Shown: positions 1 to 6,372 of the stretch, in pieces | Layout of the letters: every line of letters begins with the position of its first letter | Position numbering within the stretch: position 1 is the stretch's first letter | Notes under the pieces: model-generated | Told to the model about the DNA's origin: nothing | The model's database searches: none | What the model saw: only the letters and a program-made list of their open reading frames with translations | DNA from: an uncultured Propioniciclava sp. | Lineage (GTDB): Bacteria > Actinomycetota > Actinomycetes > Propionibacteriales > Propionibacteriaceae | DNA length: 12,242 nucleotides | Direction of reading: 5' to 3' | NCBI GenBank assembly: GCA_937872005.1 | Contig: CALMPQ010000029.1 | Span: 1 to 12,242, forward strand | Program-made: the position numbers and the translations under genes

Positions 1-29
1 GGGGATCTCCGAGCCTGTGGGATGAGGTC

Positions 30-788
30 ATGCAGAGTCACCCCCCGCGCCCTCCGGACGGGTGGGCGCGCTTCGCCCACACGGCCGACGTCCGGGGCAA
101 GCCGACCACGCACGACTGCTACCGGCGAGGGGAGGGCCCCGGCGTGGTGGTCATCCACGAGGCGCCGGGGCTGACCTCGGGCGTCATCGCCTTCGGCCAG
201 GAACTCGTCGACGCGGGCTACACGGTCGTGCTGCCCCACTTGTTCGGGCGGGTGGACGTTGCCTTCAGTCCCCGCGAGGTGCTGCGTAGCCTGCCGGGCA
301 TCTGCGTGTCGGCCGAGTTCAACAAGCTGCGGATGGGTGCCTCCACCCCGGTCGCCGGCTGGCTGCGCTCCCTGGCCCGCGACCTGCACGCCGAGCTGGG
401 TGGCCCCGGGGTGGGCGCGATCGGCATGTGCTTCACGGGCGGGTTCGCGCTCGCCATGGCCGTCGACCCGGCGACCGTCGCGCCGGTCGTGGCCCAGCCC
501 TCGGTGCCCTTCCCCGCGGGCAAGCGTCGCGGCGCAGCGATCGAGCTGTCGCCGGCCCACCTGGCGACCGTCCAGCGTCGCTGTGCCGAGGGACGTCGCG
601 TACTCGGCATCCGCTATGCCGAGGACCCGGCGACGGGGACGCGCTTCGACACCCTCGCCGCCGAGTTGGGTGAGGCGTTCGTCCGCGTCGAACTGCCCGG
701 GGAGGGCCACTCGACCCTGACCGAACAACGCTCGCAGGTGGCTGTGGACGCCGTCCTGTCCTTCCTCCGCACGCACCTGCGGGGGTGA
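30..788 (+). CDS. Dienelactone hydrolase family protein (alpha/beta hydrolase)
   Basis: This 252-residue protein is a probable cytoplasmic alpha/beta hydrolase of the dienelactone hydrolase (DLH) family, whose members hydrolyse lactones or esters; the substrate cannot be read from sequence. The order of conserved pieces fits DLH: a strand ending in HEAPGL (residues 43-48, E44 matching the DLH active-site glutamate), the nucleophile elbow G-M-C-F-T-G-G with C134, a probable acid D199 in the YAEDP segment, and H227 in GHSTL. The cysteine rather than serine nucleophile favours DLH over ordinary esterases. Length is near the family norm of about 240. The ATG at 30 has only a weak purine-rich stretch (GAGG) upstream, but the N-terminus (WARFAHTAD...) looks family-like. 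It ends 7 bases before the polymerase gene and is probably co-transcribed with it. Confidence 0.9.
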   Translation: MQSHPPRPPDGWARFAHTADVRGKPTTHDCYRRGEGPGVVVIHEAPGLTSGVIAFGQELVDAGYTVVLPHLFGRVDVAFSPREVLRSLPGICVSAEFNKLRMGASTPVAGWLRSLARDLHAELGGPGVGAIGMCFTGGFALAMAVDPATVAPVVAQPSVPFPAGKRRGAAIELSPAHLATVQRRCAEGRRVLGIRYAEDPATGTRFDTLAAELGEAFVRVELPGEGHSTLTEQRSQVAVDAVLSFLRTHLRG

Positions 789-795
789 CGACGGC

Positions 796-2058
796 GTGGA
801 CGCGTGGCCGCCCGGAGTGGGGAAGCCCGCCCAGCGAGCGCTGGGCCAGGCCGGCTTCCGTGACCTTGCTTCGCTCACCAAGGCGCGCTTCGGCGACATC
901 GCGGCCCTGCACGGGGTGGGGCCCAAGACCTTGGAGACGCTGGCCGCAGCGCTGAGGGAGCAGGGCCTCGACTTCGCCGAACCCGCGCCCCGGACCGCGC
1001 GGGAATGGCGGGCCCTGTTCGGGCCGCAGCAGGGGCGTCCGGCCGGGACGGGGGAGGCAGCGGCGGCCGAGGCCCGGCGGCGCAGCCCGGCTCCGGGCGG
1101 GAAGTCCACCGCACCTCCCGTCGAACTGGAGGTGGGTGACCGGCTGGTGCGGATCAGCAGCCCCGACCGGGTGTACTTCCCCGAGACCGGGTGGACCAAG
1201 CTCGACGTCGTCCAGTACTACCTGTCGGTGGGCGAGGGCATCGTGCGCGCGCTGCGCGAACGGCCGACCATGCTGCACCGCTTCCCGAAGGGGCTGGCCG
1301 GCGACAAGGTCTTCCAGAAGCGGCTGCCTGCCGGCGCGCCTGACTGGGTGCAGACCGTCCGACTGCACTTCCCCCGGTTCGACCTGGAGGCCGACGAGCT
1401 CTGCGTGACCGAACTGGCCGATGTGGCCTGGGCGACGCAGATGTCGACGGTCGAGTTCCACCCGTGGAACGTCCGCCGTGCCGACGTCGACCGCCCCGAC
1501 GAGTGGCGCATCGACCTGGACCCGATGCCGGACGCCGGGTTCGACCGGGTGCGGCGGGTGGCCGAGGCCGTGCATGGCGTGCTCGACGAACTCGGCATCA
1601 TCGGGTACCCCAAGACCTCGGGCGGCAACGGCTTGCACGTGTACGTCCGCATCGCCCCCGAGTGGACGTTCGCAGAGGTCCGGCGCGCCGCGTGGGCCTT
1701 CGCGGTCGAGGTCGAGCGACGGGGGCCCCAGGACGTGACCACCGCCTGGTGGCGTCGTGACCGGCCCACCGATCGGGTCTTCATCGACTACAACCAGAAC
1801 GCCCGCGACCACACGCTCGCCAGCGCCTACTCGCTGCGCGGCAACCCGCGGGGCACCGTGTCGACCCCGATTCGGTGGGACGAGGTGGACGCCGTCGAGC
1901 CGAGCGAGCTGACGCTGGCCACGGTGCCGGGGCGCTACGCGGAACTGGGCGACCTGTACGGCTCCATCGACGACGTCGCCTTCCGGCTCGAGCCGCTGCT
2001 GGAGTGGGCCGACCGGTTCGATGCCGAGGCCGGTGGCGAGCCGCCCGGCGACGCGTGA
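796..2058 (+). CDS. Helix-hairpin-helix domain fused to LigD-type polymerase/primase domain
   Basis: A 420-residue protein. Residues about 5-60 form a helix-hairpin-helix-like DNA-binding region (LHGVGPKTLETL), a low-complexity Ala/Gly/Pro linker follows to about 110, and residues about 112-410 match the primase-polymerase domain of the bacterial end-joining ligase LigD. Visible catalytic features are D240 and D242 in DLDP (metal-binding pair), the SGGNGLH motif at 275-281 with H281, and D331 in the IDYNQN segment. Family members add ribonucleotides to DNA ends and fill gaps. No ligase or nuclease domain and no Ku gene is present here, so this is a stand-alone polymerase domain, perhaps in gap filling or accessory end joining (inference). 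The GTG start at 796 is the first start in frame after the upstream stop. The last 124 bases overlap the opposing HEPN gene. Confidence 0.9.
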   Translation: MDAWPPGVGKPAQRALGQAGFRDLASLTKARFGDIAALHGVGPKTLETLAAALREQGLDFAEPAPRTAREWRALFGPQQGRPAGTGEAAAAEARRRSPAPGGKSTAPPVELEVGDRLVRISSPDRVYFPETGWTKLDVVQYYLSVGEGIVRALRERPTMLHRFPKGLAGDKVFQKRLPAGAPDWVQTVRLHFPRFDLEADELCVTELADVAWATQMSTVEFHPWNVRRADVDRPDEWRIDLDPMPDAGFDRVRRVAEAVHGVLDELGIIGYPKTSGGNGLHVYVRIAPEWTFAEVRRAAWAFAVEVERRGPQDVTTAWWRRDRPTDRVFIDYNQNARDHTLASAYSLRGNPRGTVSTPIRWDEVDAVEPSELTLATVPGRYAELGDLYGSIDDVAFRLEPLLEWADRFDAEAGGEPPGDA

Positions 2059-2402
2059 GGTTCACCTTGCCCTGCTGCCCGCACGTCGTGAAGGTGCTCC
2101 ACGAAGCCGGGGAGGTCGTGCTCGGCCGTGGCCACGAGGATGTCGAGGTCGACCGACCAGTAGCCGTGGACGATCCGGTTGCGCAGTTGCGTGGGGCGGG
2201 CCCAGTCGACCGAGGGGTGCTCCTGCTTGAACGCGACGGGTAGCTGCGCGGACGCCTCCCCCAGCACCGAGAAGTTCCACAACAGGGCGTCGCGGCGGAC
2301 GCGGTCGCCGGCGAGGGCGTCGGCGTCCACGCCCTGAACCAGGACCATGGCCTGCTGGGCCGAGTCGATCATCTCGTCGAGCAGGGTGAGTTCACGCCGC
2401 AT
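1935..2402 (-). CDS. HEPN-domain toxin (HepT/DUF86-like) with unusual C-terminal tail
   Basis: A 155-residue protein and the putative toxin of a HEPN/MNT type toxin-antitoxin pair. The core (residues 1 to about 112) is a helical HEPN domain with the RNase motif R-N-x3-H at R74-N75-H79. The wider context R74-x4-H79-x-Y81 matches the Rx4HxY motif in which MNT partners AMPylate the tyrosine. Known HepT proteins are RNases held inactive by MntA. The ATG at 2402 overlaps the antitoxin 3' end by 11 bases and has a strong ribosome-binding site (GGAGGT, 2413-2408, 5-base spacer), which fixes the start. The core family is about 110-120 residues; the last ~41 residues here are Ser/Pro-rich, come from reading antisense into the polymerase gene and look non-native, as if the original stop was lost. 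Confidence 0.85.
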   Translation of the reverse strand: MRRELTLLDEMIDSAQQAMVLVQGVDADALAGDRVRRDALLWNFSVLGEASAQLPVAFKQEHPSVDWARPTQLRNRIVHGYWSVDLDILVATAEHDLPGFVEHLHDVRAAGQGEPHASPGGSPPASASNRSAHSSSGSSRKATSSMEPYRSPSSA

Positions 2403-2850
2403 ACAGGACCTCCGCCTCGCCGAGCACGCTGTCACGCAGGCGCGGGTGGAGCGCCCTGCGCGCGACGAGGTCGACTGGGTGGCCGAGGACGGTGGTGAGC
2501 TCCGTGGCCAGGTCTTCGATCGCCCACCCCAGCCGGACACCGGGGCGCAGCGTGTACAACAGGTCGACGTCGCTGGACGCCGTGCCCTCGCCCCGCGCGA
2601 AGGAACCGAACAGGTCGAGCCGTTCGACGCCGAAGCGCTCGGCGATCTCGCGCACCCGGTCAACCTGCGTGCGCGACAGGGTGAGCCGTCCCACGCTTGA
2701 CGCTCCGGCCAAGTGCGCGGCCAAGGCCTCGCGGATGACGTGCGACCGAGTCGTTCCGTCCTGCCGCGACCGGGCGTCGATGGCGCTGACCATGGCGTCG
2801 TCGAGGCGGACGGGCACGACGCGGCTCGCCTGGGCCTGCTGTCCTTTCAT
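2392..2850 (-). CDS. RHH-MNT antitoxin: ribbon-helix-helix fused to minimal nucleotidyltransferase (MntA-like)
   Basis: A 152-residue putative antitoxin of the HEPN/MNT pair. Residues about 9-48 (SRVVPVRLDD...TTRSHVIREALAAHL) read as a ribbon-helix-helix DNA-binding domain. Residues about 60-150 are a minimal nucleotidyltransferase with an exact GSx10DxD motif: G82-S83, then D94 and D96. In the characterised family MntA silences HepT by attaching AMP groups to the Rx4HxY tyrosine, and the partner here retains that motif. Characterised MntA proteins are mostly the nucleotidyltransferase alone; the N-terminal DNA-binding domain suggests this antitoxin also represses its own promoter. A perfect inverted repeat ends 8 bases upstream of the ATG. 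The ATG at 2850 lacks a Shine-Dalgarno sequence, consistent with leaderless translation from the TATTAC -10 box. The gene overlaps the toxin start by 11 bases. Confidence 0.88.
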   Translation of the reverse strand: MKGQQAQASRVVPVRLDDAMVSAIDARSRQDGTTRSHVIREALAAHLAGASSVGRLTLSRTQVDRVREIAERFGVERLDLFGSFARGEGTASSDVDLLYTLRPGVRLGWAIEDLATELTTVLGHPVDLVARRALHPRLRDSVLGEAEVLYAA

Positions 2851-2857
2851 GGGGCCA

Positions 2858-2888
2858 GTGTAATACGGTCAGGCCTACCGTATTACAC
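2858..2888 (-). promoter_or_regulatory. Perfect 12-bp inverted repeat: probable operator/promoter of the RHH-MNT/HEPN operon
   Basis: Arms GTGTAATACGGT (2858-2869) and ACCGTATTACAC (2877-2888) are exact reverse complements around a 7-base spacer. The element is an AT-rich island in GC-rich DNA directly upstream of the antitoxin start. On the - strand, TATTAC (2865-2860) can serve as a -10 box that places the transcript 5' end at or next to the ATG (2850), so the operator would cover the promoter core. RHH antitoxins commonly bind such palindromes to autorepress. Operator function is inferred; the repeat itself is certain. Confidence 0.75.
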
Positions 2889-2916
2889 GGCGCTACGACC
2901 ATCGCGACGACCCCCC

Positions 2917-3110
2917 GCTGACTTCGCCCGCGAGCACGTGCTGCACGGGTGGGACCTCGCAACAGCCACCGGCAGTACCCCGAAGCGCTGGCCGACCTCG
3001 CCGAGGCGATGCTGCCCGCGGCGCGGCAGTTCCTGCCGGCCCAACTGGTTCGGCCGGGTCAGCCGTCGCAGGTCCTGACCAGCGTCCCGCCAACCGGCTG
3101 CTGCGCGTGA
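2917..3110 (+). pseudogene. Frameshifted remnant of a TIGR03086 / maleylpyruvate-isomerase-like (DinB-fold) gene
   Basis: Reading + from 2917 gives ADFAREHVLHGWDLATATG, with the H-x-W-D-L-A motif typical of mycothiol-dependent maleylpyruvate isomerase-like / TIGR03086 proteins. After about 2972 the frame degenerates, but the frame starting at CAG 2973 continues family-like sequence (QYPEALADLAEAMLPAARQFLPAQL) to TGA at 3108-3110. This implies a frameshift around 2970-2973. The N-terminal half is missing, cut off close to the HEPN/MNT operator, and no start codon serves it. I read it as the 3' relic of a gene truncated when the toxin-antitoxin module or another rearrangement arrived. The family assignment rests on a short stretch. 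Confidence 0.55.
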
Positions 3111-3130
3111 GGTAGTGGGACGTCCGGTGG

Positions 3131-3151
3131 TCGCGCGCGTTCAGCGCGCGA
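3131..3151. other. GC-rich hairpin spanning the stop codon of the MATE gene
   Basis: TCGCGCGC (3131-3138) and GCGCGCGA (3144-3151) form a perfect 8-bp stem with a 5-base loop that contains most of the MATE stop codon region (3141-3143). It could act as a transcription-ending or mRNA-stabilising structure. There is no T-rich tract on either side, so it is not a standard intrinsic terminator. Confidence 0.35.
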
Positions 3152-4532
3152 GCGTGGCCACCGGCACCTCGGACGCCGCGGGCTGCAGCCGGGCCGACCG
3201 CTCGGCCCGCAGCAGTCGGCGGCGCTGCAGGAACCAGGCGATGGTGAGCGGGACGAGGGCCCCGACCCAGGCGAGCGGCGCGGCGATGGCGACGCCGAAG
3301 AAGCCGAGCTGGCCGACCAGGATGAGGCCGACGACGGCGCGGGCGAGCAACTCCATGAGGCCGGCGGCGGTGGGCACCCAGGTGGATCCCATGCCCTGGA
3401 GCGCGCCGCGCCACACGAACAGCAGCGCGAGCACCCAGTAGAGGGCCCCGTTGACCATCAGGTACTCGTGGGCGAGGGCGACGACGTGGTCCTCGCCGGC
3501 ACCGACGAACAGGCGCACGAGGTCGGTGCCGAAGGCCACGATGACGAGGCTCAGCACCAGCGACAGCCCGACCGTGAGCAGGGTCGCGCGCTGGACGCCG
3601 TGCCGGATCCGCCACCATGCGGCGGCCCCGCGGTTCTGGGCGACGTAGGTGCTGATCGCGACGCTGACCGACGCGAGCGGGATCACGGCCACCTGGTCGA
3701 CCCGCATCGCGGCGGTGAAGGCGGCCACGGCGTCCGTGCCGAGGGTGTTGATGCCGTACTGCAGCACGGCGGCGCCGAGCGCGATCACCGACATCTGGAA
3801 GCCCATCGACAGGCCCAGGCGGGCGGCCTCGCCGAGCTCGAGGCGTCCGACCCGCCAGTCGGAGGCGCGCAGGCGCAACTCGGGGATGCGGAACCCGATC
3901 AGCACGAGGCAGAGCAGCACCGAGATGCCCTGAGCGACGACCGTGGCCAGCGCCGCACCGCCCACGCCGAGGTGGAACCAGCCGATGAAGGCGACGACCA
4001 GCCCGACGTTGAGCACGCTGGCGATGACCAGGAAGACGAGCGGGGTGCGGCTGTCGCCGAGCGCTCGGATCATCGAACTGAGGAAGTTGAACGCGACCGT
4101 GGCGACCGACCCGGCGAAGAAGACCGTGAGGAACCTCTCGGCGTCGTGCATCAGCTCGGCGGGCGTGCCGAGCAGCGTGAGCAGCGCGTGGGAGCCGAAC
4201 TCGCCGATGAGGGTGATCGCCACCGCGATGCAGGCGCTGATGATCGCGCCCGCGGCGACGGCCCGGCGGGTCGCGCGCAGGTCGCCGCTGCCGAACGCGC
4301 GCGCGACGGGGATGCCCATGCCCGTCGAGGCGCCCATGGCGAAGCCGAACAGCAGGAACTGCAGGCTGCCGGAGGCGCCGACGGCGGCGAGGGCGTCCAC
4401 GCCGATCATGCGGCCGACGACGAGCGCGTCGGCGACGGCGTAGAGCTGCTGGAAGAGGTTGCCGATCAGCAGCGGCAGGGTGAACAGGATGATGAGCTTG
4501 ACGGGCGATCCGGCGGTCAGGTTCTTGGTCAT
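3141..4532 (-). CDS. MATE family efflux transporter
   Basis: A 463-residue polytopic inner-membrane protein of the MATE (multidrug and toxin extrusion) family, which exports organic cations or drugs using H+ or Na+ gradients. The sequence shows about 12 hydrophobic segments in two similar halves. The N-terminus (SPVKLIILFTLPLLIGNLFQQLYAVADALVVGR) is the characteristic first MATE helix, followed by FGFAMGASTGMGIPVARAFG and MIRALGDSRTPL. Length matches the family norm of about 450. The ATG at 4532 has a weak Shine-Dalgarno-like GGAAAG (4543-4538, 5-base spacer); the frame stays open further upstream, antisense to the next gene, but that part is not MATE-like. It is divergent from the Cys-rich gene at 4760. 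Substrate unknown. Confidence 0.93.
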   Translation of the reverse strand: MTKNLTAGSPVKLIILFTLPLLIGNLFQQLYAVADALVVGRMIGVDALAAVGASGSLQFLLFGFAMGASTGMGIPVARAFGSGDLRATRRAVAAGAIISACIAVAITLIGEFGSHALLTLLGTPAELMHDAERFLTVFFAGSVATVAFNFLSSMIRALGDSRTPLVFLVIASVLNVGLVVAFIGWFHLGVGGAALATVVAQGISVLLCLVLIGFRIPELRLRASDWRVGRLELGEAARLGLSMGFQMSVIALGAAVLQYGINTLGTDAVAAFTAAMRVDQVAVIPLASVSVAISTYVAQNRGAAAWWRIRHGVQRATLLTVGLSLVLSLVIVAFGTDLVRLFVGAGEDHVVALAHEYLMVNGALYWVLALLFVWRGALQGMGSTWVPTAAGLMELLARAVVGLILVGQLGFFGVAIAAPLAWVGALVPLTIAWFLQRRRLLRAERSARLQPAASEVPVATLAR

Positions 4533-4537
4533 GACGG

Positions 4538-4562
4538 CTTTCCGAGCAGCGAAAGGCGCTGC
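4538..4562 (-). promoter_or_regulatory. Leader hairpin and possible anti-Shine-Dalgarno pairing before the MATE start
   Basis: On the - strand GCAGCG (4562-4557) pairs with CGCTGC (4551-4546) around the loop CCTTT. This hairpin ends just upstream of GGAAAG (4543-4538), the likely ribosome-binding site of the MATE gene. CTTTC, from the loop and the first stem base after it, is complementary to GAAAG within that site, so two alternative pairings are possible. No known riboswitch class is recognised and regulation is speculative. Confidence 0.3.
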
Positions 4563-4696
4563 CAGAGGAGAAATGGAGTGCGGGCGCGAACGACGCCACG
4601 GAAGCCTACAACCGCTGGGGTGCTCGCGGGCAGCGGGGTTGCCAGGGGTTGTCGCGCCGAAGGGCGCCGGGCTCCGTAGGTGGGCACGGACGAAGA

Positions 4697-4711
4697 AGTT
4701 GTCCACAGATT
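4697..4711 (+). promoter_or_regulatory. DnaA-box-containing leader element, copy 1
   Basis: AGTTGTCCACAGATT contains TTGTCCACA (4699-4707), the preferred DnaA box of high-GC actinobacteria. It lies 52 bases upstream of the Cys-rich gene at 4760, and an identical 15-base sequence precedes the paralog at 7573 by a nearly identical distance. It could be a DnaA-controlled promoter element or simply inherited with a duplicated gene. TTGTCC also resembles a -35 hexamer, but no convincing -10 follows at normal spacing in either copy. Confidence 0.6.
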
Positions 4712-4759
4712 CTCGGCGGGGCCTATCGCGGGCTCTCTCGGCCGCGGGACGGTAGAGGT

Positions 4760-5710
4760 ATGGACACACCCACCCCTGTTGACCTCTTGCCCGAACTGCT
4801 GGTCCAAGGCCGGGCGCGGCCCGGCCTGACCCTCGTCGCCGTCTACGCCGTGGACACGTGGGAACTCCAGGGCTTCGTGCGACTGAATACGCCCAAGCCC
4901 CCGGAGGGGGACGGCGCGGAGCGCATCCTCGCCGATCGGATGAGCCCCACCCTGGCCCAGATCGCCCACCTCTTCGTGCCGTGCAGGCCCCAGGGGGCGT
5001 CCCGCTCCGACGTCCCACCCACGCACACGCTGGTCACGGTCGTGTGCCGGGAGGGGGAACCGGTGCCGACCGCGGCCGAGGAGCAGTACGTGCAGGCGTG
5101 GCAGACCTGTGACGACTCCACCTCGGCTCGCCACGGCAATGTCTACCTGCTCACCCCCGACGGCTGGGCCTGCCTCCAGGGTGGGGAGGGCGACGACCTG
5201 TACCTGGTCCTGGGCGCCGACAGCTACGCCCCCGACGATGACGTGATCGAGTTCCCACCCTTGCTGGATCTCGATGCGTTGGAGTCCGACCCCAGTGTGG
5301 CTGCTGCCGAGGAGGTCCTCGCCGCCGCCCTGGCGGAGGACTTCGCGACGCTCGCCGCCCTCGAGCCGGATGAGTGCTTGGCCTGCTACGTGACCCGCAT
5401 GGTGTTCCGGTACGGGTGCGACGGGACGTGGCGCTTCGTCGAGCACCACGAGGGTGTGTCGGGCGGGCCGCACACGGCGGAGCAGGAGGATTGGCGGCGC
5501 GAGGGCGAGTGCGACTGCGCGGTGTACGAGCTGGGGTTCGACCTGGCGGATGACGTGGAGGAGCCGGTCGAGCACCTCGACGCCGGCGTCATCCCCGTGG
5601 TCCTGCACCACGAGTGGCCTTGGCCGAACCCGCACCCGTGCCAAGGCGTGGGCGATGGGCCGGGCCAGCGCTGCAGGCTGTGGCAGCCCCTCGACAGGGC
5701 GCTTTGGTAG
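4760..5710 (+). CDS. Cys-rich protein with DUF2695-like C-terminus, paralog A
   Basis: A 316-residue protein of a family I cannot name, paralogous to the gene at 7573. The N-terminal two thirds share (R/L)MSPTL, L(V/I)TVVCREGEP, EEQ, HG(N/D)VY and TP-GW--L-GGEG blocks with the paralog. The C-terminal third resembles DUF2695 (C-rTLR...CDC). Cysteines conserved in both: C206-x2-C209, C220 (in GCD), C251-D-C253, then C294 and C305, with W308 after. Their spacing suggests one or two zinc sites (inference). No signal peptide or membrane segment is seen, so it is probably cytoplasmic. The ATG at 4760 follows a DnaA-box-containing element. Its TAG (5708-5710) is part of the TAGCAT promoter box of the AbrB gene, so it directly abuts the toxin-antitoxin pair. 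Function unknown. Confidence 0.85.
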   Translation: MDTPTPVDLLPELLVQGRARPGLTLVAVYAVDTWELQGFVRLNTPKPPEGDGAERILADRMSPTLAQIAHLFVPCRPQGASRSDVPPTHTLVTVVCREGEPVPTAAEEQYVQAWQTCDDSTSARHGNVYLLTPDGWACLQGGEGDDLYLVLGADSYAPDDDVIEFPPLLDLDALESDPSVAAAEEVLAAALAEDFATLAALEPDECLACYVTRMVFRYGCDGTWRFVEHHEGVSGGPHTAEQEDWRREGECDCAVYELGFDLADDVEEPVEHLDAGVIPVVLHHEWPWPNPHPCQGVGDGPGQRCRLWQPLDRALW

Positions 5711-5713
5711 CAT
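5708..5713 (+). promoter_or_regulatory. -10 box (TAGCAT) for a leaderless AbrB/PIN transcript
   Basis: TAGCAT fits the actinobacterial TANNNT -10 pattern. It is followed by 7 bases and then the ATG at 5721, the distance expected if the transcript begins at the start codon. The hexamer overlaps the stop codon of the upstream gene. No good -35 is visible. The same TAGCAT hexamer sits 6 bases before the MDR gene at 11058. Confidence 0.45.
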
Positions 5714-5720
5714 GGGTGCC

Positions 5721-5966
5721 ATGATGGTATCGATCGACCGTGCGGGGCGGGTGGTGATCCCCAAGGAGATTCGGGACGCCCTCTCCCTGGGGGTCGATGC
5801 CCAGTTGGACCTCACGGTCGAGGGCGACGAGCTGCGGCTGGTCCCGGTGCGGGCGGCCGGTCGTCGCATCGTCGAGGTCGATGGCTGGCCCGTCATCGAG
5901 GCGTCCCCGGGCAGGTCGATCTCGGACGCAGACGTGCAGCGCTGGCGTGACGATGGCCAGCGCTGA
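5721..5966 (+). CDS. vapB: AbrB/SpoVT-family antitoxin (VapB type)
   Basis: An 81-residue putative antitoxin paired with the PIN toxin that follows. Residues 2-47 form a swapped-hairpin AbrB DNA-binding domain: VSIDRAGRVVIPKEIRDALSL, then LDLTVEGDELRLVPV. The C-terminal part (IEASPGRSISDADVQRWRDDGQR) is the sort of tail that wraps around and inhibits the PIN toxin. Three possible ATGs exist (5712, 5721, 5724). I choose 5721 because TAGCAT at 5708-5713 places a leaderless transcript start there, and because AbrB domains begin within a few residues of the start. The stop overlaps the toxin start by 14 bases, implying translational coupling. VapB-type antitoxins usually autorepress with their toxin; no clear palindrome is visible upstream. 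Confidence 0.88.
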   Translation: MMVSIDRAGRVVIPKEIRDALSLGVDAQLDLTVEGDELRLVPVRAAGRRIVEVDGWPVIEASPGRSISDADVQRWRDDGQR

Positions 5967-6372
5967 GCGTTGGGCGGTCGACACGAGCGTGGCGATCGCC
6001 GCCCTGGATGCTGGCCACTTGGCCCACTTCCCGTGTCTGGCAGTCGTGCGGGAGTACCGCCCCGCATTGGCCGGTCATGCCACGTTTGAGGTGTTCTCGG
6101 TGCTCACCCGGCTACCCGGTGCGCTCGCCGTCGATCCGGGAGGGGTGGCGGCACTGGTCGCCCGCGTCTTCCCAGAATCCGTGTGGCTTTCGCCGTCGGA
6201 GAGCACCGACCTGGCCGGGCGCCTGGCTCCCGTCGGCATCACCGGCGGCGCGGTGTACGACGCCTTGGTCGGCGAGGCAGCCCGGGTGAACGGGCGCATC
6301 CTGCTCACGCGCGACCAGCGGGCCCGGCGCACCTATGACCTCCTCGGAGTCCGGCGCCAGTTCGTCGGGTGA
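5953..6372 (+). CDS. vapC: PIN-domain ribonuclease toxin (VapC)
   Basis: A 139-residue PIN-domain protein and probable Mg2+-dependent RNase toxin neutralised by the upstream AbrB-type antitoxin. The acidic PIN residues are all present: D10 in VDTSVAIAALD, E46 in HATFEVFSVL, D103 in AVYDALVGEAA and D121 in LLTRDQRA. Known VapC targets are tRNA or rRNA; the target here cannot be predicted. The ATG at 5953 lies inside the antitoxin gene (14-base overlap). The last codons (RRQFVG) and the following 40 bases are repeated at 8531-8589, just before the pyruvate kinase gene, suggesting that an ancestral copy of this toxin once lay next to that gene. Confidence 0.92.
   Translation: MASAERWAVDTSVAIAALDAGHLAHFPCLAVVREYRPALAGHATFEVFSVLTRLPGALAVDPGGVAALVARVFPESVWLSPSESTDLAGRLAPVGITGGAVYDALVGEAARVNGRILLTRDQRARRTYDLLGVRRQFVG

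Noticed and set aside
433..1812. Long open frame on the - strand antisense to the hydrolase and polymerase genes
   Set aside because: It has no recognisable domain and is rich in Arg/Pro/Gly as expected for the complement of GC-rich coding sequence; the + strand genes show clear family motifs.
3131..3151. Intrinsic terminator for the MATE gene
   Set aside because: The stem is good but there is no T tract, and it overlaps the stop codon; kept only as a hairpin.
2893..4599. Long - strand frame offset from the MATE frame
   Set aside because: It is Arg/His/Pro-rich and shares no motif with a known family; it is a shifted reading of the MATE gene.
3468..4679. Long + strand open frame across the MATE gene
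   Set aside because: Its composition (Asp/Glu/Arg/Ala/Gly repeats with no hydrophobic pattern) is that of antisense sequence to a membrane protein; MATE on - is unambiguous.
4699..4728. TTGTCC as a -35 promoter hexamer instead of a DnaA box
   Set aside because: The nearest -10-like sequence in copy 1 (TATCGC) is poorly spaced and weak, and copy 2 has none at a comparable place, while all nine DnaA-box bases are kept in both. It remains possible.
4529..6067. Long - strand open frame antisense to the Cys-rich gene, AbrB and PIN genes
   Set aside because: No family motifs; the + strand frames have conserved paralog and toxin-antitoxin motifs.
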